Assembly (NCBI RefSeq): GCF_030160235.1
Contig: NZ_BSNY01000055.1
Span: 186,001 to 250,000, forward strand
From: Mesorhizobium huakuii
Lineage (GTDB): Bacteria; Pseudomonadota; Alphaproteobacteria; Rhizobiales; Rhizobiaceae
DNA: 64,000 bases
Direction: 5' to 3'
The position numbers were made by a program, and so were the translations under genes. The stretch's first letter is position 1. The number at the start of each line of letters is the position of its first letter. The notes under the pieces were generated by a model. It searched no databases and was not told the DNA's origin. It saw only the letters and a program-made list of their open reading frames with translations. Shown here one piece after another: positions 1-8,382 of this stretch.

Positions 1-2
1 TG

Positions 3-680
3 GTTGCGCAGAAGTCGGCGCCTTTGTTCGCGTCGATGGAGACGTTGGTTCTGGTCAACCGCGAGGCGCTCGACGAGAGCCCCGACAAGGCCAAGCAGAC
101 CTACACGGTCGCCGGCGCCGACAACATCATGGAGCCGGACTCGCACACGATCGACGACCAGCTTGCCGATTTCCTCGACAAGCCTGGCGAGCACGACACC
201 ACCATCGTCTTCGTCGCCGGCCATGGCATCAACATCGACGAGGATTACTATTTCATCCCGACTGATGGCCGCAAACAGGATGCCGATCGCTGGAAGCGCT
301 CTTCGCTTGTCGACTGGGGTGACATCCAGAAATCGGTCGAGCGGGCCAAGGGCATGCGCTTCATGCTGCTCGACACCTGCCATGCCGCCAACGCCTTCAA
401 TCCGCGCCTGGAAAAGGACGCGCAGGACGCGCGCATCGTCGTGTTTTCGGCGACCGCGGCCAACAACACCGCCGCCGAATTGCCGGAGCTTGGCCACGGC
501 GTCTTCACCTATTCGATCCTCGAAGGCCTGCGCGGCAAGGCGAGGACCTCGGATGGCGGCGTCACGCTGTTCGGGCTCGCCGATTTCATTTCGCGCGAAG
601 TGGTGCGGCTGACCGCGTCGAAGCAGAAGCCGTTCTATTATGTCGGCGGCGTGGAGAATATCGTGTTGGCCGAGCCGTGA
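3..680 (+). CDS. Caspase-family (peptidase C14) protein, C-terminal part only
   Basis: The frame is open to the left window edge, so the start and any signal peptide lie outside. The visible part is the end of a caspase-fold domain. The catalytic histidine is in the VAGHG motif and the catalytic cysteine in the LLDTCHA motif, in the usual order and spacing. An FTYSILEGL stretch follows, typical of the last strands and helix of bacterial caspase-like peptidases. Such proteins cleave after basic or acidic residues and are linked to stress, cell death or defence, but the target here is unknown. The stop overlaps the GTG start of the next gene (GTGA), so the two are probably translated together. 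Confidence 0.85.
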   Translation, partial: VAQKSAPLFASMETLVLVNREALDESPDKAKQTYTVAGADNIMEPDSHTIDDQLADFLDKPGEHDTTIVFVAGHGINIDEDYYFIPTDGRKQDADRWKRSSLVDWGDIQKSVERAKGMRFMLLDTCHAANAFNPRLEKDAQDARIVVFSATAANNTAAELPELGHGVFTYSILEGLRGKARTSDGGVTLFGLADFISREVVRLTASKQKPFYYVGGVENIVLAEP

Positions 681-2362
681 TAGCCCGCCTGCTGACGGTC
701 GCCATGTTCTCTCTGGTTCTCGGCGGCACGGCCCGGGCCGCCCCGGTCGTCTGCCCGCCTGGCACCGAAAACTTTCCACCCTTCTACGACGACGCCACGC
801 TGTTCAAGGACGCCATCGCCAGCGTCGCCACTATCCAGCCATCAAACCAGCGGCTGACCGGCATCACCGTGCCGCATCACCTGCTGGCAGCCGACCTGCT
901 GGCGCTGGGCTTTCATGCCGCGTCCGGCTTTCGCTACAAGCGCATCGTCATCCTGTCGCCTGACCATTTCCACAAGACGCACAAGCTCTACGCCACCACG
1001 GCGCGCGGCTTCGACACCGTGCTTGGCCCGGTGGCGGCCGACAGCGATGCCGTGCGCCTGCTCGAAACACATGCCGACATTGTCGAGGATTCCTGCCTGT
1101 TCGACAGGGAACATGGCGTGCGCGCCATGCTGCCCTTCCTCCACCACTATTTCCCGGAGGCGAAGATCGTGCCGGTGGCAATGTCGGTGAAGGCGAAGCG
1201 CGGCGACTGGGACAGGCTGGCCGAGGCGCTGAAACCGATTGTCGACCAGGACACGCTGATCGTCGAATCCACCGACTTCTCGCACTACCTGCCGCAGCAT
1301 GATTCCAGGCGTTTCGACCAGCAGACTCTGAACATGCTGGCCGCCGCTTCGCTCGATGGCATCGCGGCCCTTCGCCAGCCCGATCATGCCGATTCCGTCG
1401 GCGCACTCTACATCCAGACCCGGCTGCAGCGCGAACTGTTCGGCGCCCAGCCGCTGGTGGTCGCCAACGAGAACTCGCAGGAACACACGTCCGACTATGT
1501 CGAGCGCACCACCAGCTATGTCGTGGCGCTGTTCGGCGCCTTCGGTCCGGGCTTCAACAATCCGGCGCGGCCGAAAGACAGTATCTATTATCTCGCCGGC
1601 GACGTGAATTTCGGCCGCGCCATGAAGAAGATTTTGGTCCGCGACGGCGTGGCCGACAAGATCGTCGACAGCATCCTTTCGCTGACCGGATCGCGACCGC
1701 TGATCGTCAATCTCGAAGGCGTCATCCTGCCCAACGTGCCGGAAGCGATCGACGACATGACACTGGCCATGCCGGAAGACCTCGCCGCCAGCATGCTGAA
1801 GCGGCTGCACGTCGCCGGCGTCAGCCTCGCCAACAACCACGCCTACGATCTCGGCCCGTCCGGCTATGCCGAGACGCTGCGCGCGCTGGACGAAGCCGGC
1901 ATCCCGCATTTCGGCCAGGGCGAGACGCTGGCGCTGGCCGATCTCGACCTTGTCGGCCTGACCGACATCGACACCAACGGTTCTAGGAACACCGACTTGC
2001 TCACCCCTGCCTTGCTTGACCGGCTGCTGCACGAGAATGCCAAGCGGCCGGTCGTCGCCTTCGTCCATTGGGGCCGCGAGTACAAGACCGAGCCATCGGC
2101 GCGCGAAGAGATGCTTGCCGATGAGATGCGGCTGCGCGGCGCTTCAGTCATTGTCGGTGGCCATCCGCATGTCTCGAGCGAGACGATCGTCCCACTTGCC
2201 GGCGGCGATGTGGCGGAAGTCTATTCGCTCGGAAATTTCCTGTTCGACCAGAGTGCGCAACGCTCCTCGGGTTCAATGCTGGAACTGCGTGTCTTTCCCC
2301 AAGGCACGATCTTCGTCAGGCTCATCCCACTGCCCAACTATTTCGAGATGGGCCGGAAGTAG
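677..2362 (+). CDS. Exported MEMO-domain / CapA-domain fusion protein
   Basis: The protein has 561 residues with a signal peptide of about 22 residues ending near ARA. Residues about 45-290 look like the MEMO (AmmeMemoRadiSam protein B) family, with conserved histidine-containing blocks VPHHLL, LSPDHFHK and TDFSHY. Residues about 300-560 look like a CapA / poly-gamma-glutamate-synthesis metallophosphatase-like domain, with LAGDVNFGR, NLEGV, LANNHAYD, HWGREY and GGHPHV. MEMO proteins are usually stand-alone and cytoplasmic, so an exported fusion to CapA is unusual. The GTG start overlaps the caspase stop by four bases, implying coupling. No enzymatic activity can be assigned with confidence. 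Confidence 0.8.
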   Translation: MIARLLTVAMFSLVLGGTARAAPVVCPPGTENFPPFYDDATLFKDAIASVATIQPSNQRLTGITVPHHLLAADLLALGFHAASGFRYKRIVILSPDHFHKTHKLYATTARGFDTVLGPVAADSDAVRLLETHADIVEDSCLFDREHGVRAMLPFLHHYFPEAKIVPVAMSVKAKRGDWDRLAEALKPIVDQDTLIVESTDFSHYLPQHDSRRFDQQTLNMLAAASLDGIAALRQPDHADSVGALYIQTRLQRELFGAQPLVVANENSQEHTSDYVERTTSYVVALFGAFGPGFNNPARPKDSIYYLAGDVNFGRAMKKILVRDGVADKIVDSILSLTGSRPLIVNLEGVILPNVPEAIDDMTLAMPEDLAASMLKRLHVAGVSLANNHAYDLGPSGYAETLRALDEAGIPHFGQGETLALADLDLVGLTDIDTNGSRNTDLLTPALLDRLLHENAKRPVVAFVHWGREYKTEPSAREEMLADEMRLRGASVIVGGHPHVSSETIVPLAGGDVAEVYSLGNFLFDQSAQRSSGSMLELRVFPQGTIFVRLIPLPNYFEMGRK

Positions 2363-2374
2363 CGTCTGCCGACC

Positions 2375-2542
2375 AAGGTATGTTGAGATTCAGGTCAGGC
2401 CGAGTCGAGAATGGTGGTCTCCGAGAACCGGAGCGGAGCGTACTTAAGTACGTGAGCACAGTTCTACTGCGACGCAGTAGAACGGGGAAGCGCAGGAGAC
2501 TGCCATTCGCAGGCCGGCCTCACCTGAATATCGACATACCTT
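2375..2542. repeat. Palindromic intergenic element with nested hairpins
   Basis: A 40-base left arm (2375-2414) is the imperfect inverted copy of a right arm (2503-2542); both ends read AAGGTATGT when oriented inward. Between them are two smaller perfect palindromes, CGTACTTAAGTACG at 2439-2452 and one from 2461 to 2483 (arms GTTCTACTGC / GCAGTAGAAC). It fills the gap between two convergent genes and its right end covers the stop codon of the MORN gene. It resembles the intergenic mosaic or MITE-like repeats of rhizobia, and could also terminate transcription from both sides. Confidence 0.7.
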
Positions 2543-4367
2543 AGCCGCAGCCCATCATCTGGCGGGGCAGATAGCACGCCGCGGGCTCGGTCTTGGTCTC
2601 GAACAGCGATTGCTTTGGGCGGAAATAGAAGAAGGTCACCGGCTTGCTCTCGCGCACGCTGCCATCGGCAAAATGCGCGGCGATACTGAAGCTGTGGATC
2701 GACGACATCGCCGACCACATCTTCAGCCGCGCCGTATAGGCGCCGACATTCTTGTTGCCGCGCACCGGCATGGCGATCGTGTAGTCGTGCTTGCCGATCG
2801 GGAATTCGATGTTCTGGTAGCGCATCGCTTCCGGGCTGCCGCCACCGCCATCGCCGCATTCGGCCATCGATTCGGGAGTCTCGAAGACCGCCATGGTTAC
2901 CTGGGCGCGGAACGGCTCGCTCTGCTGATAGACATTGCCCTGATCGTCCGCCCAGGAATAGTCCAACTTACCGATCGCGTTCAGCATCATCGCCTGGTTC
3001 AAATTGCCGAGATAGTCGCCGACCTCGCCAAACTTGATCTTGTTGGTGAACTGGCTGCGGCAGACATTGAGGCTGTCGACCGAGGGACAGGGGAAACGCC
3101 CCGTTTCCAGGCTCGCCGTATCGACGCCGGCCTCGTCCAGCACGCTCTTGATCGACACGTCGACGCCATCGCCGAAACTGCCGATGTCCTTGGTGAACAT
3201 GCGGCTTGGCTGGCCGGTCGGATTGCCCTCATCGTCCACAGTGGTGAACTGGATCGACATCTTCATGTCCTTGGCATCGCCCCAGCCATTGTTGACGATC
3301 GAGAAATCGGGCCTGAAGCCGATGCAGCCGAAATGCTCCGAGATCGACAGCATGGGTTTGCGGTAGGCGTCGCTGGCGGCGACCTTCATTTCCAGGCTGT
3401 CGAGCTTGACCCTGGACTCGTCCGTCGTCTTCAGGTCAACCTCGGCAAAGGCCGGCGCGTTTTCCCAGTCCGGACCGTCATAGACATTTGTGTTTTTGAC
3501 CGTTCCGGTGCCGTTCCAGGCGTCGTTGTAGAGGGTGTCTTCCGGATAGATCGCGATGTCCTCGTCGCGCGCCAGGTGCTGGTATTTCATGTCGGCCTGC
3601 TGGGTCATGCGCTGGTCGACGATGACGCCGATCTCGACCTTGTCGGCATCACCGCCGCCGGCCTGCGCCTTGAGCAGACCGCCGACCCTGGCATCGGCCA
3701 GAACGTCGGGACGTGAGCCGCCGACCTCCTTGCCCATCACCCATTGCGATTCATAGACCGTGCCGCCGGCGAGCCGGGTCTGGCCCTTGCCGTTCTTCAG
3801 CCCGCCGACAAAGGAGCCGGCGAATATTTCGCCCGTCTTCGAAAGCAACCGGCCCTCGCCATTCGGGACGCCGTCGACGAACTGCCCCTCATAGCGGTTG
3901 CCGTCGGCATCGACATGGATGCCTATGCCGTTGAGTTCTCCGCCAAGCCAATGGCCGTCGAAAACCTCGCCTGAGCGCAGTTCGAGCCGGCCTTGCCCGT
4001 CGGGCCGGCCGTTCCTGACATCGCCGAAATAGCTGGAGTAGACCGTCTTCGGGTCATAGCTCGCCGAGCCGCGCACCCGCCACACCAGCCTGCCCTTGCC
4101 GTTGATGGTGCCGTCCTCGGCGATCGTCCTGTCGGGCGACTCGCCCCCCGCCGGCTCCCAGACGAAGTCGAGGTTCTTCTCCGGATGGAAATCCCAGACG
4201 CGCACGGTCCTGCGCAGCACGGAGCGTGTGTCGGCCTGATAGAGGATCTGCACGCGCTCCGCCCAGGCGCCGCCGACAGGGGCGGAATCGGCAAAAGCCG
4301 GTGAAAGCATCATCGCGCCCAGCATCGATGCGGCCGCGATCCCGAACACTGCCCTTGTCCGCCCCAT
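2541..4367 (-). CDS. Exported MORN-repeat protein
   Basis: An upstream in-frame ATG at 4445 exists. I chose 4367 because it gives a clean signal peptide (MGRTRAVFGIAAASMLGAMM, ending near AFA) and has GGGAG upstream. This gives about 608 residues. Around residues 95-200 are several MORN-type units of about 23 residues (for example GDVRNGRPDGQGRLELRSGE and GQFVDGVPNGEGRL). MORN repeats bind lipids or proteins, or act as scaffolds. The remaining ~380 residues are a beta-rich region I do not recognise. It lies with secreted proteases and may be a surface or periplasmic partner of them, but that is only inference. Confidence 0.75.
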   Translation of the reverse strand: MGRTRAVFGIAAASMLGAMMLSPAFADSAPVGGAWAERVQILYQADTRSVLRRTVRVWDFHPEKNLDFVWEPAGGESPDRTIAEDGTINGKGRLVWRVRGSASYDPKTVYSSYFGDVRNGRPDGQGRLELRSGEVFDGHWLGGELNGIGIHVDADGNRYEGQFVDGVPNGEGRLLSKTGEIFAGSFVGGLKNGKGQTRLAGGTVYESQWVMGKEVGGSRPDVLADARVGGLLKAQAGGGDADKVEIGVIVDQRMTQQADMKYQHLARDEDIAIYPEDTLYNDAWNGTGTVKNTNVYDGPDWENAPAFAEVDLKTTDESRVKLDSLEMKVAASDAYRKPMLSISEHFGCIGFRPDFSIVNNGWGDAKDMKMSIQFTTVDDEGNPTGQPSRMFTKDIGSFGDGVDVSIKSVLDEAGVDTASLETGRFPCPSVDSLNVCRSQFTNKIKFGEVGDYLGNLNQAMMLNAIGKLDYSWADDQGNVYQQSEPFRAQVTMAVFETPESMAECGDGGGGSPEAMRYQNIEFPIGKHDYTIAMPVRGNKNVGAYTARLKMWSAMSSIHSFSIAAHFADGSVRESKPVTFFYFRPKQSLFETKTEPAACYLPRQMMGCG

Positions 4368-4462
4368 CCCTTGAGCTCCCTGGACGCCTCGCCCCTTGGC
4401 AGGCCAAGCGTAGTCGGGGCGCCGGCCGCGTGCAAGGGAAGCCATGCGGAAGGATCGGCACG

Positions 4463-4494
4463 AAAAAGGCGGCAGGTTTGACCCGCCGCCTTTG
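4463..4494 (-). terminator. Probable rho-independent terminator of the V8-like protease gene
   Basis: On the minus strand, a stem of AAAGGCGGC and GCCGCCTTT is followed by T residues. It begins about 25 bases after the stop at 4518 and lies ahead of the MORN gene start. Confidence 0.65.
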
Positions 4495-4517
4495 TCTTCA
4501 CCGCGAACGCGCAGCGA

Positions 4518-5612
4518 CTATTTGTAGAGGCTGTTGATCCACTGGACGTTGGCCGCGTTCAGGCGCACCGCCGTGTTCGCCTCGGGGCTTTCCGCCACGT
4601 TGACGCCGGTGATGATGCGCTGCTTGGACTTGGTGTCGTAGGCATAGACCGAGCTGCCGCTCGACCCCGGGAACGTATCGCAGTCATACTGGAAATATTC
4701 CGGAGCGATGTTCTCGGCATGCACTTCGCAGCTGGCCTTCCACATCGTGCCCATCGGCTTGTCGCCGGGATAGCCGACGAGATTGGCGGTGAAGTCGCCG
4801 AGATCGTCATAATTGGCGTAACCCAGCCAGCCGAGGTTGGTGCCGACATCCTGCTTCAGCGTGATGATGCCGAGATCCCACGGGATCACCGAGCCGTAAT
4901 AGCCCTGGTAGTTGTCGATGAAGCCCTGCAGCACATAGGCGCTCTCATAGGTGAAGGCGCCGAACGGCGCGTCATCGGCGGTGCTGCCGTTGAGGCCTGG
5001 CACGAACAGATATTCCGAGAGCCAGTCCTTGTCCTCATGGCTGTAGAGGCAATGCGCCGCCGTGAGCACCGTGCGCGGGCCGATCAGCGTCGCCGAGCAG
5101 CTGCCATAACTGCCCGTCTTGGTCGATTTGGCTTCCAGATAGCCGATGGCCGAGAATGGATAGGTCTTGGTGTTCTTGACCTGCTCGCGATCGTCGGGGC
5201 CGAAAACCTGGCGCCCGGCCTCGCCTTCGCCGAGCCCCGGATCCTCGGTCTTGCGCTCAGCCCCGTCCGCGCCATTGGCCGGCGCGTTCAGTTCCTTGAT
5301 GATGAGCTCGCGCAACGCCTCGCTCGGCTCGATCTTGATCTCCTTGCCATCGGCGGAACGCCCGACGATGCCATAGGATTTGACGGCCGCCTTCTCGTCG
5401 GTGAGCGGCGCGGCGCGGCTGTCTTCATCAGTAAGCTTTGGGGTCGTGATCGGTTTTGCCCGACCGGCCTTGAAGTCGCCTGAAGTAACGTCCCGCATGC
5501 TTTCGCCATTGCCGGCACTGGCGGAACCAGGGTCGGCGGCGAAAACCGGGACCGTCCACATTGCAGTGGAAAGCAATGCGGACGCAATCAGTGCCTTTGT
5601 CAGTTTTGTCAT
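4518..5612 (-). CDS. Secreted V8-like (S1B) serine endopeptidase with long propeptide
   Basis: The protein has 364 residues with a clear signal peptide (cut near residue 25, VFA-AD). About 120 residues of low-complexity, charged sequence follow and look like a propeptide. The protease domain starts near residue 145. The catalytic triad is visible as His187 (LTAAHC), Asp246 (WDLGI) and Ser318 (PGSSGSS). The G-S-S-G-S form is typical of glutamyl endopeptidase / V8-like enzymes rather than of trypsins (GDSGG). It is divergent from another secreted serine protease 400 bp away. The substrate is unknown; roles in nutrient release or processing of neighbouring exported proteins are possible. Confidence 0.85.
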   Translation of the reverse strand: MTKLTKALIASALLSTAMWTVPVFAADPGSASAGNGESMRDVTSGDFKAGRAKPITTPKLTDEDSRAAPLTDEKAAVKSYGIVGRSADGKEIKIEPSEALRELIIKELNAPANGADGAERKTEDPGLGEGEAGRQVFGPDDREQVKNTKTYPFSAIGYLEAKSTKTGSYGSCSATLIGPRTVLTAAHCLYSHEDKDWLSEYLFVPGLNGSTADDAPFGAFTYESAYVLQGFIDNYQGYYGSVIPWDLGIITLKQDVGTNLGWLGYANYDDLGDFTANLVGYPGDKPMGTMWKASCEVHAENIAPEYFQYDCDTFPGSSGSSVYAYDTKSKQRIITGVNVAESPEANTAVRLNAANVQWINSLYK

Positions 5613-6012
5613 GGTGAGACTCTCCCAAAAGTCAGCAAGGACTGGATCAAAATACAGAAATATTGTCGAGATCGTGGTGACGCCGAAAAATGAGTCTGCT
5701 CGCCGGCATTCCCCGCGAGCGTTGTTCTAGGCTGTCATTTTCAAGGCCCCCGCCAAAAAAACACTGCAGCGGTATACTGCCTAAAATAATCCAAGATTGG
5801 CAATGACAAATCGCTTCCACGTAGCCCGTGGGGGGCTATAGGATTTTGTGCGGGTTCTGCTCGCGGGCACGGTTAGCAAAAGTGGGATTCGGTTTTGTGA
5901 CCGATCGCGCGCCATTTCGAGACGGCACGCGTGCGGATCGCTGAACCGGCAACACCTCCTTGCACGATGCCCGGCGTCGATCCGCGCGGGAGAATTGTCT
6001 GAGGAGGTTCAG
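5613..6012. other. Divergent intergenic region between two secreted protease genes
   Basis: This 400-base stretch holds the promoters of both serine protease genes. The part around 5700-5830 is richer in A+T than its surroundings and contains the short palindrome GCAG-CGGTATA-CTGC near 5766. An open frame continues upstream of 6013, but with no good ribosome site or signal peptide, so I left it non-coding. No other gene is seen. Confidence 0.5.
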
Positions 6013-7110
6013 GTGCACATCACAAATCGGTTCGGGCCAATCCTTGCCGCATCGCTGCTTGGCATTGCCGCTGCCTTTGTATCGATCAACCACGGCCGGG
6101 CGGATGAAAGCACCGCAAGGCCTGAAGCGGCGGTCTCGCCGATGCAGCGGGTGACCGAGGCCAGGGCCAAGGCAGCGGCGGAGAACCCCGACGGCGCCGA
6201 CCGGGTCTATGGCGGCAACCAGGCCGAAAAGGGCGCCTATCCGTTCCAGGTCGCGCTGCTCACCACCGCCAGGCTGGACGAGAACCCGGCCTCGCAGGCC
6301 AATGCGCAATTCTGCGGCGGCAGCCTGATCGCCCCGCAATGGGTGCTGACGGCGGCGCACTGCCTCAACGACAAGGGCAGGCCGATCTCGCCGGATACGG
6401 TCACCGTGCTGACCGGCGCCACCGATCTCAGCGAAGGCAAGCGCCACAAGGTGGTGGAGGTCATCGTCAACGAGGGCTACAGCGAGCAGACGCTCGATAA
6501 CGACCTCGGCCTGCTCCGGCTTGCCGAGCCGGCCGATGCGCCGACCATCAAGCTTACCCGCGAGGCGACCCCCGACACCGGCAAGACCACCGTCACCGGC
6601 TGGGGCAAGATGCAGGACGGAACGTTCCCGACCACGCTGATGGTCGCGGACCTCGATCTGCAGCCGAACAGCGCCTGCAACAGCGGCATCAAGGCCATCT
6701 ATGCGCATGATTTGAAGGCGGCACTTGGCGATCTGTCCCACCGCATGCGCTATTCGGAGAAGGGCATCGACGCGGCCGCCAATGCGATCGCCGCCGACAT
6801 GACCGATCCGCTGACCGGCAACATGATCTGCGCCGGCACCACCAGCGGCGTGCGTGATGCCTGCAATGGCGACAGCGGCGGCCCGCTGTTCATGACTGGT
6901 ACCGGCGGTCCGGTCCAGGTCGGCGTCGTCAGCTGGGGCGAAGGCCCGGCCGATGGCAGCGCCGCCTGCGGCCACAAGGACGCCTATGGCATCTACACGC
7001 GGCTGGCCAACTACGGCGACTGGATCGAGGCGAAGATGAAGACCCCTGCTCCCGCGCCGGAAAAGCCGAAAGCCGGGCTGGGCACCGCGCAGAAGCCGAA
7101 GACGCCCTGA
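6013..7110 (+). CDS. Secreted trypsin-like (S1A) serine protease
   Basis: The frame is open from 5848, but a GTG at 6013 is preceded by AGGAGG at 6002-6007 and starts a good signal peptide (cut near residue 30), so I take that start (365 residues). After a short pro-region the classic activation sequence RVYGGNQAEKGAYPFQV begins near residue 64. The triad is His116 (LTAAHC), Asp164 (DNDLGLL) and Ser288 (GDSGGPLF). Asp282, six residues before the serine, predicts trypsin specificity for Arg or Lys. Paired cysteines fit disulphides. The proline- and lysine-rich tail (last ~25 residues) is unusual. It faces the V8-like protease gene. Confidence 0.88.
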   Translation: MHITNRFGPILAASLLGIAAAFVSINHGRADESTARPEAAVSPMQRVTEARAKAAAENPDGADRVYGGNQAEKGAYPFQVALLTTARLDENPASQANAQFCGGSLIAPQWVLTAAHCLNDKGRPISPDTVTVLTGATDLSEGKRHKVVEVIVNEGYSEQTLDNDLGLLRLAEPADAPTIKLTREATPDTGKTTVTGWGKMQDGTFPTTLMVADLDLQPNSACNSGIKAIYAHDLKAALGDLSHRMRYSEKGIDAAANAIAADMTDPLTGNMICAGTTSGVRDACNGDSGGPLFMTGTGGPVQVGVVSWGEGPADGSAACGHKDAYGIYTRLANYGDWIEAKMKTPAPAPEKPKAGLGTAQKPKTP

Positions 7111-7149
7111 CGGCCCGGCCATTTTGCCTGACATTTTTTGCTTGTCATG

Positions 7150-7178
7150 AAAGCGGCGGGAGAGATTCCCGCCGTTTT
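7150..7178 (+). terminator. Rho-independent terminator after trypsin-like protease gene
   Basis: The stem CGGCGGGA / TCCCGCCG with a GAGAT loop (7154-7174) is followed by TTTT. It lies 40 bases after the stop, between convergent genes. Confidence 0.7.
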
Positions 7179-7202
7179 CATTTGCCGGCTTGTCCGATAG
7201 CT

Positions 7203-8249
7203 TTATTTCCTCGGTGGGCCTTTGCGCTCGGCGGAGGCCGCCCACAGATTGATGTCGGCTTCGCGCGCGTAGCTGTCGATCTCGGCCAATTCGGCATCGC
7301 TGAAGTCGAGCACCTTCAGGGCGCCGACGCAGTCCTCGACCTGCTCCGGCCGGCTGGCGCCGATCAGCGCCGACGTCACCTTGCCCTTGCGCAGCACCCA
7401 GGCCAGCGCCATCTGCGCCAGCGTCTGGCCGCGCTTGCCGGCGATTGCGTTGAGCGCCTTGATGTTGGCGATGGTGCGGTCGTTGATGAAGGCCGACTTA
7501 AGCGACTTGCCCTGCGAGGCACGGCTGCCTTCGGGGATGCCGCCGAGATACTTGTCGGTCAGCATGCCCTGGGCCAGCGGCGAGAACACGATCGAGCCGA
7601 CGCCGAGCCCTTCCAGCGTGTCGAGCAGTCCGTCCTCCTCGACCCAGCGGTTCAGCATCGAATAGCTCGGCTGGTGGATGATGCAGGGCGTGCCGAGCCG
7701 CTTGAGGATGTCGGCGGCCTCGCGTGTGCGCTGCGAATTGTAGGATGAGATGCCGGCATAGAGCGCCTTGCCCGAGCGCACCGCATGGTCGAGCGCCCCC
7801 ATGGTTTCCTCCAGCGGCGTGTCGGGGTCGAAGCGGTGCGAGTAGAAGATGTCGACATAGTCGAGCCCCATCCGCTTCAGGCTCTGGTCGAGGCTGGCCA
7901 GCATGTATTTGCGCCCGCCCCATTCACCGTAAGGGCCGGCCCACATTTCATAGCCGGCCTTGGTCGAGATGATCAGCTCGTCGCGATAGGCGGAAAAATC
8001 GGTGCGCAGGATTTCGCCGAAAGCGGTTTCGGCCGAGCCGGGCGGCGGTCCGTAATTGTTGGCGAGGTCGAAATGGGTGATGCCGAGGTCGAACGCCTTG
8101 CGCACGATCGCCTGCTTGGTCTTGTGCGGCGTGTCATTGCCGAAATTGTGCCACAGGCCGAGCGAAATCGCCGGCAGCTTGAGGCCGGAGCGCCCACAGC
8201 GGTTGTAGATCATTTTTTCGTAGCGATTTTCGGCGGCGACATAGGGCAT
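7203..8249 (-). CDS. Aldo/keto reductase, YghZ/Gpr (glyceraldehyde-3-phosphate reductase) type
   Basis: The protein has 348 residues, a full-length aldo/keto reductase barrel. The tetrad is visible in FDLANNYG (Asp, Tyr), STKAGY (Lys) and FYSHRFD (His). The PPPGSAE insert and the MWAGPYGEWGGRKY segment are typical of the YghZ subgroup, which reduces L-glyceraldehyde 3-phosphate and other aldehydes with NADPH. It is the last gene of the minus-strand sugar operon and lies 133 bp behind the Gfo/Idh/MocA gene, with a GC-rich hairpin between. It may handle an aldehyde made in the pathway or remove toxic aldehydes. The substrate cannot be read from sequence. Confidence 0.85.
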   Translation of the reverse strand: MPYVAAENRYEKMIYNRCGRSGLKLPAISLGLWHNFGNDTPHKTKQAIVRKAFDLGITHFDLANNYGPPPGSAETAFGEILRTDFSAYRDELIISTKAGYEMWAGPYGEWGGRKYMLASLDQSLKRMGLDYVDIFYSHRFDPDTPLEETMGALDHAVRSGKALYAGISSYNSQRTREAADILKRLGTPCIIHQPSYSMLNRWVEEDGLLDTLEGLGVGSIVFSPLAQGMLTDKYLGGIPEGSRASQGKSLKSAFINDRTIANIKALNAIAGKRGQTLAQMALAWVLRKGKVTSALIGASRPEQVEDCVGALKVLDFSDAELAEIDSYAREADINLWAASAERKGPPRK

Positions 8250-8324
8250 GGGAAAAGATCCTCGAAGCTGAACAGGCCGGGTAGCTTCATCGCAAAGGCG
8301 GTGAGCCGGCCCGGCGCCCTTTTA

Positions 8325-8352
8325 CCCTCTCCCCGGCCGAACGGGGAGAGGG
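8325..8352. repeat. GC-rich hairpin CCCTCTCCCC / GGGGAGAGGG
   Basis: A ten-base perfect inverted repeat with an eight-base loop sits between two operon genes. Such hairpins are common dispersed elements in rhizobial genomes; this one may trim or attenuate the transcript before the aldo/keto reductase gene. Confidence 0.5.
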
Positions 8353-8382
8353 GCAAGTCAAAATTATCGATAATCTATGCGC

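Noticed and set aside
842-2068. Minus-strand open frame of 408 codons
   Set aside because: It is fully antisense to the MEMO-CapA gene, with no domain and no ribosome site.
5848-6012. Upstream extension of the trypsin-like protease frame
   Set aside because: It would place 55 residues before the signal peptide; GTG 6013 has an ideal AGGAGG and a proper signal sequence.
5836-7245. Minus-strand open frame of 469 codons over the trypsin-like gene
   Set aside because: The plus strand has a complete S1 protease with triad, signal peptide and terminator.
8325-8352. GC-rich hairpin considered as the terminator of the sugar operon
   Set aside because: There is no T run after it on the minus strand and the aldo/keto reductase gene follows in the same direction, so I list it only as a hairpin repeat.
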